NCBI GenBank assembly: GCA_035235625.1
Contig: CP141141.1
Span: 3,906,001 to 3,970,000 of the forward strand
Origin: Saururus chinensis
Taxonomy: Eukaryota; Streptophyta; Magnoliopsida; Piperales; Saururaceae
Reading direction: 5' to 3'
DNA length: 64,000 nt
Position numbers and translations under genes: made by a program. Shown here piece by piece: positions 46,771 through 61,200 of this stretch. The stretch's first letter is position 1; every line of letters begins with the position of its first letter. The notes beneath the pieces are model-generated. The model was given only the letters and a program-made list of their open reading frames with translations. It was not told the DNA's origin and did no database searches.

Positions 46771-48000
46771 GCAACCATATCAGTTTGATGGTTTCTCCAT
46801 CCTAGGAACAAGAAGATACTAAAAGAGGAATAAATCTGTTGTATTTGTGGAATGATACGTATTGAATCAATTATCAAAGAAGTGCATATGTATTATGGCC
46901 ATATTCCTATCTACTATTTTCTAGTGTGAACCCTTTCAAATATTTCATGGAATAGAATCATTGCTAAATTATAAATTTATATGGCTACATGTGCATAGTA
47001 ATTAATGTGTATTTGGGTTAATGCAATTTTTTTATATTAATTTTATTTTTATAAAAATAAGAAAAAAATATGTCAAAGATACTTCTTTGGCAATAAACAG
47101 TGTGTTTAAGATGGCCAATTAGTCGTCAAACACATTTACCTGAAAAAAAGTGAACAAACATGGGTTACATGAGAAAGAAGCCTGAATTGTTATTTGTCAC
47201 ACTTTCTCTCAACAAAATAAAATTAAAATAAATACGTGGTAAACAAATTTTCTACTCACAATCATGCAAGTGACTGATTAAAATGGCCACCTAACCAAAC
47301 AATAAAAAGAGGGTCAAAGGACCTGAATATTATATTTCTTATAAAAGTTTTTTTTTTTGAGCTACTATATTTAAAAAAAAAATATACATTAATAAAGTTT
47401 TCTAGACAATTTTTCATTCTTCCATCAACCAGGTTTATGCTGGCATTCATCTTTGTCTCGAACTCCTGCTCAGATGAAGCTACTATAGGACTGTGGACCC
47501 AATAGACAATGTCCTAGTACACAGCAGTTAATTTGACAGGGACACGCCCCTCCTTGAGTTCTACGACTTCCTGCTATGTTTCTTGATGGAAAGATAAATT
47601 ATTTTTATTCATGTAAAAGTCATGGTTTTGATCACACTTAATGAACCGAATTCTGGTTTCACTTTTCGTGCAAAGTCTTGATTTTGATCTCATTTATGCA
47701 TGAGCCAAAAGCATCGTTTTGATCCCATTTCTGTTCTCAACTGCGTCACTCATCTCTGTGACCTATCTCCATTGGCACGGTCAGACTTTTGCAGACTCTA
47801 CCAAACATGTTATTGCTAATTTCTAAAAATTGACACAGTTTTACCAAAAAAGTAAAAACCTGAAACACAATAACTTCAGAAATTAGGATGAAAATCTACA
47901 TATACTTCATTTTAGGGACAAAATCACCTCAGAAAAAGGTTTGCCACCAAACGGGCTATATTCACTAGTTTAGATGGAGGGCAACGGTCTCCTGTCTTAG
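46771..48000. other. intergenic, no supported gene
   Basis: AT-rich with A/T homopolymers (47,345-47,385). No gene-like frame on either strand. Confidence 0.4.
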
Positions 48001-48004
48001 GATA

Positions 48005-48210
48005 ATATACTCTTTAAAACCCCTTTCTCTTTTATGGAAGTATTCGTAATAAATATATGAGCGCTCTTAGATATTTAAAATCAATGGCGTACCCCAGTAT
48101 ATGTTAGTTAGTGGTACTGGCACTAAAGTGTATTAGAATGTGTGCTGTTAATCTCATAAATGAAGGGCTCTTATGTATTTCTTAGGTTAAGTTTATTGTG
48201 AGAGAAGAAC
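48005..48210. mobile_element. palindromic MITE family, decayed copy
   Basis: The core atatttaaaatcaatggcgt ... gtgtgctgttaatctcataa folds back and matches the order of the 43.9-kb copy. The ends are eroded. A half-copy lies at about 48,560-48,640 (gaaattgatgacgtttgttt ... gctaatatatgtacc). Confidence 0.4.
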
Positions 48211-49293
48211 CTCTCTCACATACATTAACCCCTATGAGGCTTTAAATGTTACATTAAAAGCTTCTTATTAACATTGTCCAGGAGGACTTTCTTTCGTTAT
48301 TTTATTTGAGGATCTAGAAAATGAAATTAACTTCAACAAATGACATATGAAGGTGCAAATGGCATAATCCCGTGAATCATCAAACATCACGTTGCTCCAT
48401 ATTTGCTGCCCATACTGGGCAATAAAACGGACGGGTACACAGAGATTGGCCTTCTATGAGGCTCATGGGCACAATTGGCTATAATAAACATGACCCTTAA
48501 TTGCATGTGGCTCAACAAATGGTAATTGTGGGTTCTTTTTGGATTATAAGCCCAACGTAAAGAAGATACGAGAGCCGTTCATATTTGAAATTGATGACGT
48601 TTGTTTATGCTAATTTACGCTAATATATGTACCAAAAATTTTCTAAATAAATAAATCCAGTCCATTTTTTACGTTTAACTCACTGTCAGTTCTGAACATA
48701 AAAAAACTTCCCGTCGGGTGCCCCACCGCCGGCAAGGCGCTTTACGCGTGGACTTCTCTGCAAATAATCTTCTCAGGTTGGCAAGAACAATCAAACCAAA
48801 GTTGCCTTCACCCAAAAAAATCCGAAAGCTGAATAATAAGAGTACACGTAAATCGTGCCGAATATAATAATAATGAGCAAAATCCTGCAGATGTGATGAC
48901 CGGCATCTGCCTGTCATGCTCATGATACTGCTTATAAAATTCGTTTTCATCTGAAACTAATTGAATTTTTTTATTAAAAAACAATTTTTTGATTGAAAGT
49001 TACTTAAAGAACTCAGTGACATGACTAATACAAAATCATCAACTTTAGATCCAGACAAGGCCAATTCATTAAAAGCATGGACCTCACATCCACCGGCACC
49101 TGTCCACCCTCTCCTTTCCTTGCAAAACTGCCGGCCAACTTCCCTTGTCTCGTCGGTTTCCTCCATGCCCCTGCCCATTCCCACATTGTTGTAGAGAGAG
49201 AAACAGTGAGTTGCACTGGAGAAGAAGGAGAAGAAGAAGGAGGAGGAGAAGAAGAAAAAGCAATCACAGATCTTTTACCAAATTGTGTTTGCG

Positions 49294-52200
49294 ATGTTTG
49301 TGAAGAAGCTTGTGGACAAGGCTACCAAGAAGGTGTGCGTACTTCCTTTTCTGTTTTAGCGATCCTGATTGCCGTGTTCATTGGTGGTTTTCTTCTTCCT
49401 TTCCCTTCCTCTTTCACTGGTCGCCATCTTCTCTTTCTTCAGTAGAATTGATCTCTCTCAGTTGTTTTCATGATTCTAATTGAATTCTTGTGTGACCAGA
49501 GATCATATTCATTTAGGAAGATTTCAGCGATTTAGAATCAAATTTGCTCGAGAAATGTTATCTTCTCATATGACGATGTTTCTTAGTTTACAAACACTGA
49601 TTAAGTTTAGTACAGATTATGAATTAGCAAATGACACCACCCACCTCCAGTTTACTCTCCAAGTTCTGGCTTCTTCACTCTCTGAAAACTAGCAACTTCT
49701 TGCAGTCAAAGTTTCAGTGTATATGACTTAACAGCCTCTGCAATATGTGTACTATGTCTGTTTGTCTTAATGGCAAGAAAAATGCTTTTGCTTTGGCTAG
49801 TAAAAGTTAGTTAAATCCTTAATTGAGAATTGGGTCAGGATCCCTCGTGAAGCAGGTGATCAGGATGGTATTACGTTATTACCGTCTAGATTTCGTATAG
49901 ATTTGGTTACTCTGGTCTGGTGGCTCCCACAACCTGTACTCCATTTGATGGTGGTTGTACCGGCACTGGCAGTCTTTAACCGGTTGAACCGGTTCGGCTC
50001 CCTCTGGTTTTCCCTTGAGAGCTGGTTTTCGGACCGGTTCGGTTTTCGGACCTACTCGGCTGCTTGTAGAAAGACTACTAACCAAAAGTAAGCCTACGTA
50101 CGCTCGCACCTAAAACTGCTCTTGCTTGCGATGATTAGTGGGACCAATGTGCTGTGGGGCCCTGGGGCATTCATGTCCGGACGCGAGCGTTCTTTTATAG
50201 AGCAACTGGTTTGCCAGAGAAGGGGGTTCAGGTCAGGTGGGTGCACGAACTGCGGGACGATAAACCGGATTTGACCAATTAATCAATTTAAGAGTGTTTT
50301 TAATTGGTTGATCGTGTCATTATTTATATTCAAATTTTGAGCCAGGGATAATAAATTAATTGAGCTGGATTTTGTTGTGCTTACATTATTGATGCCAGCT
50401 GAAAAACTTGTTGTCTGATGAGGATATTCGGGATTCGGAAAAATTAAATTTTTGGTAAAAGTTTATAAGAGCTTGGGCTGTTGCTGATGAGGATATCTTG
50501 ATTGGACACATGAAGAAAAATGCTTGTGAGACATTAAATTTCATATATGATGGGCTACATTATGCCATCATAACTGCGTTTTAAAAAATAGCCACACAAT
50601 CAACATCTTTGGATGATGATGTAGCCTCATCATGTATAACTTAATGTGACTGAAGCATAAGTGTGGAAGAAAAATGAAAAATTGGCAATGACACATCCAA
50701 CGTTTGGCTTTTGTTGACATTGGAGCAATTTGTTTGATAAGTCCTTACTTACCCATTATGCTCTCTAGTCCAGGCCTGGAGTAGTAGGATAAGACATGGC
50801 AGAGTAGAATCAGAGCCTGGAGTGCTCCAGGAACTAGGCTAATCACTAATCAGAAATCCCTGGAACTGCAATTACCAAGGAAAATCATGGCAATTGCTGT
50901 TATGAAAATGGAAAGTTTGGGGAAGACCAGTCTGCTGCGAAGTCTCTTCCTAAGTCTCTAGGCTTAAAACAAAGACAAATGAATTTTTGCTCTCAAACCA
51001 GAATTCTTAAAGTTCCTTGGAAAGGAACTACTCAATAAAATTAAAGAACAAGAACAGATAAGAAGAAGCATAGTAGTTTCTTACTTCCGAGTAAGCAATA
51101 TGTTTTCTTGATTGTTCTCAACCTAAGTGCACATTTCTTATTAGAAATTAAGAAACTACCATGTTACGTTGCACTGCCTGCTTGGGTTCCTTTCGGTGTT
51201 TGGATTGTTGCATGCTGCCTACCGTTTTTTGAACTGGGCTTTTCTGGTTATGTTTATTTCTATTTGGTCATGTTCACATGTTACTCGGCTGTCAAACTTT
51301 TCTGTTATTATTAAATAATATGCCTCTTTGGTTCACAATTTGTAGTCAGGAGGATCATTGAATGGTTTAAGAGCTGAAGACATAAATCCACGTCTAGTTT
51401 TCCACTATGGAATTCCAGCAGGATCCACCTCTTTGGCTTATGATCCTATTCAAAAGATTCTTGGTATATCTACAATGTAAGTCCACTTTATGTTTTTATT
51501 CATCTCTTCCTCGTACTTCTTTGGTGTAATAACTTCTTCTTTACTAACTATGGTACTCTGCTTATTTTGGAGAGCTAGAACTACTTGCATTATGAATAAG
51601 AAGTTCATTCTTTATTGCTTTGTCTGCCTTGAGGTACTAACCCCTTTTGTTTTCTTGTTGTAGAGATGGCCGAATCAAATTATTTGGGAGGGATAATACT
51701 CAAGCCCTTTTAGAATCTAATGAGGCTGTCCCAAGCAAATTTTTGGAGGTTTTCACTAAATTCAGTGCACCTTTGTTAGTTTTAGTTTTGGCTTATGGTC
51801 TATGTTGACTCTCATATTTGGATGGAAGTACTTACTATTATAATATTAAAAAAGGATGAGGAGTCTGCCACCCCCTATCTTAGCCCACCCCACCTTGTTG
51901 GACTGCGTTCCGGGCACACCAGTTCCCATTTTGATTTACTTACTTGCATTTTACTTTATTTCATTGTATTTTCCCTTTTTATGTTTGAAGTTGTAAAAAT
52001 GCATGTACAACTACTTTGGTTGCCACTCCATCCACATATACGCAGTTTGTGACAACCTATACATGGTAGATATCCACTGACTGTGTTAAGGGGGAAGGGC
52101 TAGCAAAAAAGGGGTTGGGAGACTTCTCATCCATAAAATAATTAAAACCCTTTCCTAACAGCTTGAACTTTTGGGAAACATGGTCATCTAACATCTAATT

Positions 52201-55200
52201 AGAGCTCAAGGTTCAATGAGGTCCTGGGTTCTAGTCTCGTTGGAGGCACCCTAGTTGTGTTCCATGTGCAATGCTTGATAGACACTTGCACATGAGGAGG
52301 GTGTTAGAATATAAAATAATTAAATAATATTTCCCTTTCCTGACAACTCGAGCCTTTGGGAAGCTTGGTTATATAACACTCACATCAATATCTTGGAAAT
52401 TTATGATGAATAGTTGAGATGCGGTCATTCCTGGTTTTAATGGTGTAGCTAATAATCACTTGTAAAAGTAATAAAAATTTCTATTTCATTTATTAGAGAT
52501 GCTTTTGTTTGTTACTTAAATTTTAAGTAGAACTTTGTTTTTGATATTTGGATATTTATTCTTACAGTTCCTTGACAATGAAAGCATCCTCTTCAATGTT
52601 AATGTCCTGAACCGCATTGAGGCAAGTGTTTTTCATACGATTAATGATTGTAGGTAGTGGTGTTTCAGTGCATCGCCTCTGTTTTGGAACACTTTGCACC
52701 CTGTTTACCTTTTTAATGCCAAGTTTTTGTGTTTTCTGCTCTTATCAAAATTCTTGTCTGACATGAATGTTTAGACACTTAAACTTTCTTCCTTAAGTTA
52801 TATTAGTTTACTGATAAAAGACAAAAGGTCTTCTTGTCCATGTTAGTTTTCTGGCCCTTGAGAGGGTAAAATAATTTATCCACTTAATCATAGATGGGAA
52901 ATTGACAATATCTTTTTATCATTGATAAATTCCAGCATCCAGTTGAGTGAAATTCTTCATTTTTGCTCGTTCTTTGGCTTTTTTAGCTCGTTTAAGAACT
53001 GTTTTTTTCTTTTGCTTCTGAAATATGTATTTACATACTTTCTTTAATATGGTCATGGCTTAACAAATAAGGGATAGGAATTAGGATGACTTTCAAGAAA
53101 CATACCACACAAAGAAGTAAACCAGAAAGGGATGACGTACAAATTTTTTAGCAGAACTCTTCTGAACAGTTAAATTGTTCTTAGTTAATGACATTGTTTT
53201 CTTGATAATTTCATATGATAGGTTGTGAATTTTTTGTGCTGCTGTTAATTGATTCTCAGAGCAGTCTTTTCAATGGGAACCATCACTTCCAAATATTTAA
53301 TTGCTGATTGACATTCAATGAACTGAAATTATATCACTGTTTGATCTTCTGCTACAATTTGTTAATCTTCTTTACCTGTCAATTTGAAGACAACGTAAAG
53401 ACATTAAATTTGAATCTCCTGGTTCTCATGCACTAAGGGTAGCATGATAATGTACCAGCCTGCTCATGAGCTGATCTGGCTCGGCTCAAGAATTTTGTGG
53501 CTCAATATTTTTATATGTTCATAGAATAATTTTTTCAAAAAATAATTGCTAGTTAAGTAGTACTCCTAAGGACTTAAGCTGGTAGGGAAGGGACTTACCA
53601 CATCCATTGTTATGGCTTATCAGCATATTGGGCCATTAGTGCTTAGATATTGACTAGTATTTGTTCAGATGGTTGGTTAGGATAAGAGTTCTTATCAATT
53701 ATAGATTTGTGGCCCACTTGGATGAGTCTATATAATGTAAGGAATTGCCCTAAATTCTTAAAGTGGATGGAATTCTGAGTTAGTTCTTCTTGTGTCTCTT
53801 CTTTAAATAGCCATTCCCCTTTCCTCCCTTTTATTCATCTCTTAGTTCTCCCCTTTCATTCTGATTCCTTCCTTTTTATCTAATCCTTCCCTCAATCTCA
53901 GTTTTCCCTGTGATAGTTATAATAACCAAACTAACACTCCCCACATGTGCAAGGACCACTAAGCATTGCATGTGAGCACACACAACACTCTGCAAGGACC
54001 AAACTAACACTCCCCATACTAGTTAAAAAGGTTGTTTTTTATATATTTTTGGTATGATGAAACATATATTTTCATTTACACAAGACCATCTAAATGATAA
54101 AAAAATGTATACTATATTATACATGCAAACCTATGGAAAAAAAAATCAAGCTGACTCAATTTGGCTTGACTCAGAAGTCTGGTCAAGGTTGAGCTTGACA
54201 GAAGCTTGATCTGGATCAGCTCTTTATCATCTCTTCTTTATGCATTACTCTGCAGACACTTTTTATTCTTTTTAATTGGATGTAAAATGTGTTTTAGGTT
54301 TGGGACATACGAAAGAAGCAGTTGAGTTATGTCTATGATTGTAACACAGAAATTAGCTCATTTACCGTCATCAAGCAGAGTTTGTTCATGTGAGTAGTTT
54401 GTCATATGTATTTCCTTTTACAGTTGACAACCTAAATTTTTGGCAACTAATTATACATGGTCTGATAGCTTTAACTGGCAGGTATCTTGGGGATGGTCAT
54501 GGTAATATTACTATTTTGAATTTTGATAGAGAAACTTTTCATTTAGTACAAATGCAGTACCAGATTCCTTTTGAAGCATCTCATGGTAAGTACTTCTGTC
54601 ATATATATCTTCTCTATTTTTGTATATTTGTGCAGTGAAAATGAGAGAGTGTGTGTGATGAAAGATAGGACTTACTTGGAATAGTTGACTAATAAGAAAA
54701 GAAGTCATCATGACACAGTTTGTCAGACAATTTGGTAGCATGTAAGATGCATTCCATGAAAAAAAAACGGTTTTTAACTGTTGGCAGAGAGGTGTTTTCA
54801 GTGACTTATTTATGAACGAAAATGGCTCCAGTTTGAAAAAATCGCTGAGGCAAGGAAGCTATGATTGATTATCATGCTTGGAATTGTTTTGAAATTCTTC
54901 CACTTGCACTTTTTATTGACTAGGGTTATTGGAGTTAAGGGCAATGTCAATTATAAACGATTGAATCTAATTGACATTGACTATGATATTTAGGTGTAAA
55001 TTAGCCCTGGAGCATCACTGTTTGTTTTCTCTCGTCAAACATTAAAAGATCTGTCTTTAAGCATATAATGTTCTGCTAAATTGGATATCGTTGACAGAAA
55101 ATTTGTTTTATATGAATTTGAAGGATTTTTTTACTTGCTGTCATTTCTGTTTTAATTTGTGATTATCAACACTTTCTTCATCATTATTATATTAATTTGG

Positions 55201-58200
55201 GGCAGTTATGATTGCAGGGTATAAAATTGAATGTGCTGCACATTCTCCTGTAATGTTTATACTGCCACAACCACTGGTGGAGAATAAAAGGTAAATTTCT
55301 ACATGTTTTTTGAAAGAGATGTTTTAAACAAAAAACTTCTATTGTTGCTCCTCGTAACACTTCCTCAGCTAAGCTTGGGCAGAATAGAAGAGCAAATAGA
55401 AGTACAAGTATACATAGCAATTAAAAAACACGTTCCTTGTCATTAATAAGTTTGCTCACGAGAGTTGTGGCCTCTCGGGATATCGATGACTGCATTAATG
55501 CAATGCCTCATTATCACTTTCTAGTTGTTGTTATCATTTTCTAGTGTACAAGCTTTCAGTTGTACTTTCATCTTACATATGTCTTCTTGGTATCTTATGA
55601 ATCAGGGTTCTTATACTTTTCCAAGATGGACTAATTACTTTATGGGAAATCCATGAGAGTATATCTATATTTACTACTGGTGGAACACAAGCTGCGGGTA
55701 ATGAAGTGAGGAAAGTAACATCTGCTTGCTGGGCATGTCCATCAGGAAGTAAAGTTGTGGTTGGGTACAATAATGGAGACATTCTTCTTTGGAGTGTACC
55801 AGTAGTTTCAAATCATAAAAATGCATTTAAAACAGAGAAAGAAGAATTATGTGCTGCTCAGAATATTCCCATTTCTAAGCTCAATCTTGGATATAAGATG
55901 GACAAAATTCCATTAAAATTTCTCAGATATATTTCTGGTGATGGACAGGCATCTCGATTATATGTATGTGGCATGTCAGAAGATGGATCGTTACACTCGT
56001 TTCAAGTATGGGTTTGTAGTTGATTACTTCAACTTGTTGTTAAATCTTAGAGAGGTTGATTCCATCGTCCTGCATAACACAATATTAGAAAATAACTAGT
56101 AATAATAAAACTAAATTACCCTTAACTCATGAATTAAGCAAATCATACTAATTTGGTGGACTCTGAAGGCGGACCTGACTACTAGGCCAGGTCATAACAT
56201 GTTCATAGTCATACTGACAAAATTGCTTATTTTTGTCCAGGAAACTGCAGTTAGGAGCTAAATGTTTATCAGATTGTATCTATCACTTATTTAGTTAATT
56301 TATTAATCGCAACGAAGGTATCTATTTTTGCAGGTGATAGCACTTCAAGAAAATAGTGAATCTCGTATTATCAAGCTGGTTCTTTCTCTGCCTAAGCCTT
56401 GTAAGAGTATGACAATTTTATCAAGTATCCATGGGAGGAGCAATCATAAGCAAGATTTTCTTTTGCTTCTGTTAGAATCTGGTCATTTATATGCTTTTGA
56501 TGATTCTCAAATTGAAAGATATTTGCTGCACTCCCAGCAGTCTAAGTCATCATCACTGCCCAACCCTATAATGGCGAAGATACCATTCATTGACTCAACT
56601 GTTACAGTAGCAAAACTTTTCTCTGAGAATTCAAATGTTTCAAGTTTTACGGATGAGGTATTATAGTTGATTGGCATGATTGTGTTTGTACTTGTTGTAC
56701 AATTCCTGCTGATGGTTGTATTTAAGAGTTTCTTTTGATTTGTAGGATCATGTGTCAGTAAAAAATTTTCCATCAGTTATTCCAGTTAGTGTGAAGGGAA
56801 AGGATGGAAATTATTCATTTTCTTCTCGCTTTCGAGGGCTCACAAAGACAAATAATTTATACATAACTGGGCATAGTAATGGATCTATAAACTTTTGGGA
56901 TGCTTCTTATCCTTTATTTCACTTGTTATTGTCCGTGCAACAACAGGTATTATATTATAACTATATTAATTTATAACTACTGGTAACTGTGGTTTCGCAA
57001 GATCCTGGCTTAAGTGCTTTAACACCCTCCCTTTTTTTACACGACTTGAATTTAATTATGAAAAAAGGTGTTCCTGACAGATGGAATAAATGTATGATTC
57101 TTATACAGTGTTTTGAACTTCCATGTAGAGTGAAGAGGATCATTCTTTGACTGGCATTGCCGTAACAGCTTTGTATTTTGATGTCACTGCACGAGTTCTT
57201 GTGTCTGGAGATCAACACGGAATGGTAAAGTACTTCTCTTGATGACATCACTTTTGGCACTTCCTAGACGCTTAATATGGCAATTGTAAATAAAAACTAA
57301 TTGATGCACCTATCATGCAGATCCGCATCTTTAGGTTCAAGCCTGAGCAAGGTATTTCTTGAATATCTGCTTAAAGCTACTCTCCTGTATTATTCCTGTC
57401 TTCTTGAACAAGGTACTCTGATAATCAGATTGAAAAGTAATCTGCTAGTGGTTCTCTCTTCCAGCTCTTGAAAACAACCAAATTTCAATTAGGATTGAAT
57501 ATTTTGCTATGGGGTCCAGAAGTTACACGGTGGAAGACTTTTTATGAGTTTAAATCCACGTTTTTCATGGACATGCCATATGCTTAAAACTTGGTGGTTG
57601 CTTTTTATTGAGGCACCATTGCCCCAGTATACTATATAGTGGTGAATTTGTAATCAGTGAATATGATTTAGATTTCTTTATAATTGTTGACTTTGTTCTT
57701 ATTTCTTTCCCAAATTCTGGCAGTGAGTACAAAGCAAGGATGCAGCTGCAATATAAGTAGCATTAAACTCGTGAAAGTCATGGGATCTGTAGCTTCTATC
57801 AATGTTAATTCTGTCACAGGGCATCTTCTTGTAGGATCTGATGAAGGATGTGTAAGTTTTGGGCTCTCCTTCTCTTTATCACTTTCATTTATTTGTATTT
57901 TTAGATGTCCGCCCACTCTCTCTGATTGTATTATTGAGTATTATACCGCACGAAGTGAGATGCATTATGAGCAAGTTAACATGCACTAAGCTATCACATA
58001 CTCCCTCCGTCCTGAAATAAGTGTCCTATTTTGAAAAAGTAAAAAGTTTAAGCTGCCTGATATCACTCAAAAGTTTCCAAATTATCCTTTCTCTATTGAC
58101 ACATAGAAAATTTTGATAAAGGGTATTTTAGGAAAAACATACATAAAAACTGCATAAGTGAGGAGAAAGTAGTTGACAACTAAGCAAATGGGACACTTGT

Positions 58201-61200
58201 TTGAGGAAAAATTGTTTTTTTAAATGGGACACTTATTTCAGGATGGAGGGAGTATGCAATACATTTATCAATGAATTAGTTGGTTATAATATTTAAGAAC
58301 TTCTTAATATATAAGAGAGTCTGCTTAGTAATACTTTCAAACCTTTTTTCTATTCAACAAAATCCTAATGACTTTTCAGTCCTTTAAGGCACAGGTAAAA
58401 CTGTATGTAGTTACTGGAATTATGTAAGTTGATTGAGCATATAAATGTGTCAAATATGTTTTTCTAATGTGATTGTTTTCATTTTGCAGATTACAATAAT
58501 TGACATGGAGGGGCCAGCAGTATTATCTCAGAAGCGGTTTTCAAGTGAATTGTACACTGGTGCCATTTCTCTGCAATCTGTAAATGGCTGCCTCAATGGC
58601 GTTGAGAACATTTTGCTAGTGGCATTAAAAGATTCATCAGTTTTGGCTCTTGATGGTGGCAGTGAAAATCTACTGAGCACTGGTGTTGTCCGTTCTAAAA
58701 AACCTACCAAAGCTCTCTATATGGATGTTTTAGGTACTCCATACCTAATTTTTTTCATGGGGTCTGTATCAAGCTTGGGTTGTTCAAATTCTCAGCTTTT
58801 AGCAATCATTCACAGATGGTCAGAGTGTGTTATCCATTGGACTAGATTCTAGCAGAGTGAACAGTCCAAAAGATTATGGAAAGCAATGGTTGGTCTTGCT
58901 TTGCTCCGAGAAGGCTGTCCGTCTTTATTCATTTATGTATTTAATACAGGTATGTTACAAGTTGTTGATAAGAAATGCTTCTTAATTTTTTATATTCTAT
59001 CACTGTGGTTGAATATGTGTGAGCAGCTGATTTTTGTGCGTCCAGGGGATCAAGAAAGTGCAAAATAAGAAGAAGTTGCACGGAACCTGTTCTTGGGCAT
59101 CGACATTTTCTAATCCTACTCTTGATACCGGCCTCATTCTCCTGTTCACAAATGGGAAGATTGAAATAAGGTCGTTTTTATTTTCATCTTGGTGGTTGGA
59201 GTAGCTCTTGTATAATTTGCATGTCAAATTTTTTGAGAAGCTCAAATGTTTCATTATTAAGTCCAGTCATGTCTCTTTTTCATAACTAGAAATTCTGAAG
59301 CTAATTACCTAAATTTCACAAATTAATTTGGACCATGGAAAGTTTGAAAACTTTTAATGCGTTTCTAGTTTTTTTTTGGAACTAGTACAATAATTCTGTT
59401 GGCCACATATTAATGCTATGATTACTATGGCGAATTCTGGGAAGAATACTTTTGATAATGCCATCCTTCAGTTCCTGTGACTCTGGAGTTATTCTGGTTG
59501 TATCTCAAATGTTTTCCCCACCATTGATTATTTAGATCATCATATCATTTTTCACTTTTAAAATTTTAGGTCCCTTCCAGAATTATCCCTACTCAAAGAA
59601 ATACGGTTAAGTGGCTTTTCATTTCCAAGTTCCAGCTCAAAGTTGAGCTCTGAGCTATCCTGCTGCATTTCATCTGAAGGAGAAATTATTGTGGTGAGGT
59701 TAAATATAGTTTATCTTATTTCTTTTCAACATATGCTCTTTTGGTTTATCATTATTTCTTTTCCAGGTTAACGGAAATCAAGAAATCTTCCTTATATCAA
59801 CTTTATCTCGGAGGGATACATACAGGTATTATAGTATTTACTTTTAACTTTTAAGAGATGTTTTTGATTGAAGGAAACTGCAAACTGCCCTTCTGTCAAC
59901 CATGTGGTCGTTTATACGGTCTATCATTTGTCTAAGGCAATTGGATTTAATTGGCCAAGTGTGCAAAGATTCTGATTCAACAGAAGAGGGGATCACTTCA
60001 GCACTTGCTGTCCATAAGGAGAAGAAAAAGGTCTAGCTGTTGACTGTGCATTATTTGATGAAAAAAATATATTAACCATCATCATTTCCATCATTGTTTT
60101 AATCCAAAATGTCTGGAACCACTGCACAGATAGTCTTACTAATTTTTTTAACTTAAATTTTCAGGGTTTCTTCAATGTAGTAATGAATGATATAAAAGGC
60201 AGCAAGACTAAGCAAAGTCAAGGGGCAGCAATTGGTGATTCTGTAGTGAGTTTTCATGAGCTTGCCATCAAATTTTCAACTTCTAATTTCCCATTAGATG
60301 ATAGACACAGGGATGGAATGGATACAGGTGACAATGTTGACCTTGATATAGGTATGCCTTCCACAGATGTCTTTTTAATTTTTTATTAGCATCTGGTATG
60401 TACATTGAATTTACATCTCTCTCATATAGATGACATAGATCTTGAAGATGCTAATGATAAACCAAAGGCAGTAAATATCTCAAAGTTGAATAAGCAGATG
60501 CTGACAGGAAAGCTTCAGGCAATTAAAGGTTTATTTTTTTCCCATTTTAGCCTCTACATCTACCTACATCATTTTTCAAGTAATTGATTTTTCCTCGAAC
60601 ACTTGATTGTGATTTGATGTTATAGACATGTTTTGTATGAGTTGCAGGTAAACTGAAAGCGGGAAAGCTTAAAATTGGGAGCACTTTAGTGAAGGATGAG
60701 TCTAAAGAAGAAAAGAACACTGGTGGCGTTGATGAGATAAAAAGGAAATACGGATATCCACTGGCTGGTGTAAGTACAAATACACACCTAGTCAAACATG
60801 GTAACCAGGATGTGTGCTCTAATGGCAAATGGCATACTTGCTACAATATCTGTCCTAGTAGTTTATTAGTATATAAGAAAAACTAGGAAACAATTTTGGG
60901 TTAACGGTTAACTGTTTTTCTCTTAAAAAAAAGATTTTTAGAGAATGAAATAATTCTGTTCAGTTTTTTAATAAACTTGTTGCATTCGTTCAGTTCTTTT
61001 TAGCTTGTTCCCACGTACAACACTCTAGCTTACCTACATAGATGAATGAAAAATATACACATATGTGTATTATATGAGTGGAGGAAACCAGGGAATTTTG
61101 GAAACCACGAACAGAGCTGTTCTCTTGATTATATTGGCCTACACTGGAGTTTATTAAAATGTATAAATCAAGTTTTAATCATAATGATAAACTGCCTTTT

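Noticed and set aside
49077-49445. 122-codon plus-strand frame overlapping the Lgl start
   Set aside because: It reads the first Lgl exon in another frame. The frame starting at 49,294 (MFVKKLVDKATKK) is the one that splices in phase to the conserved second exon.
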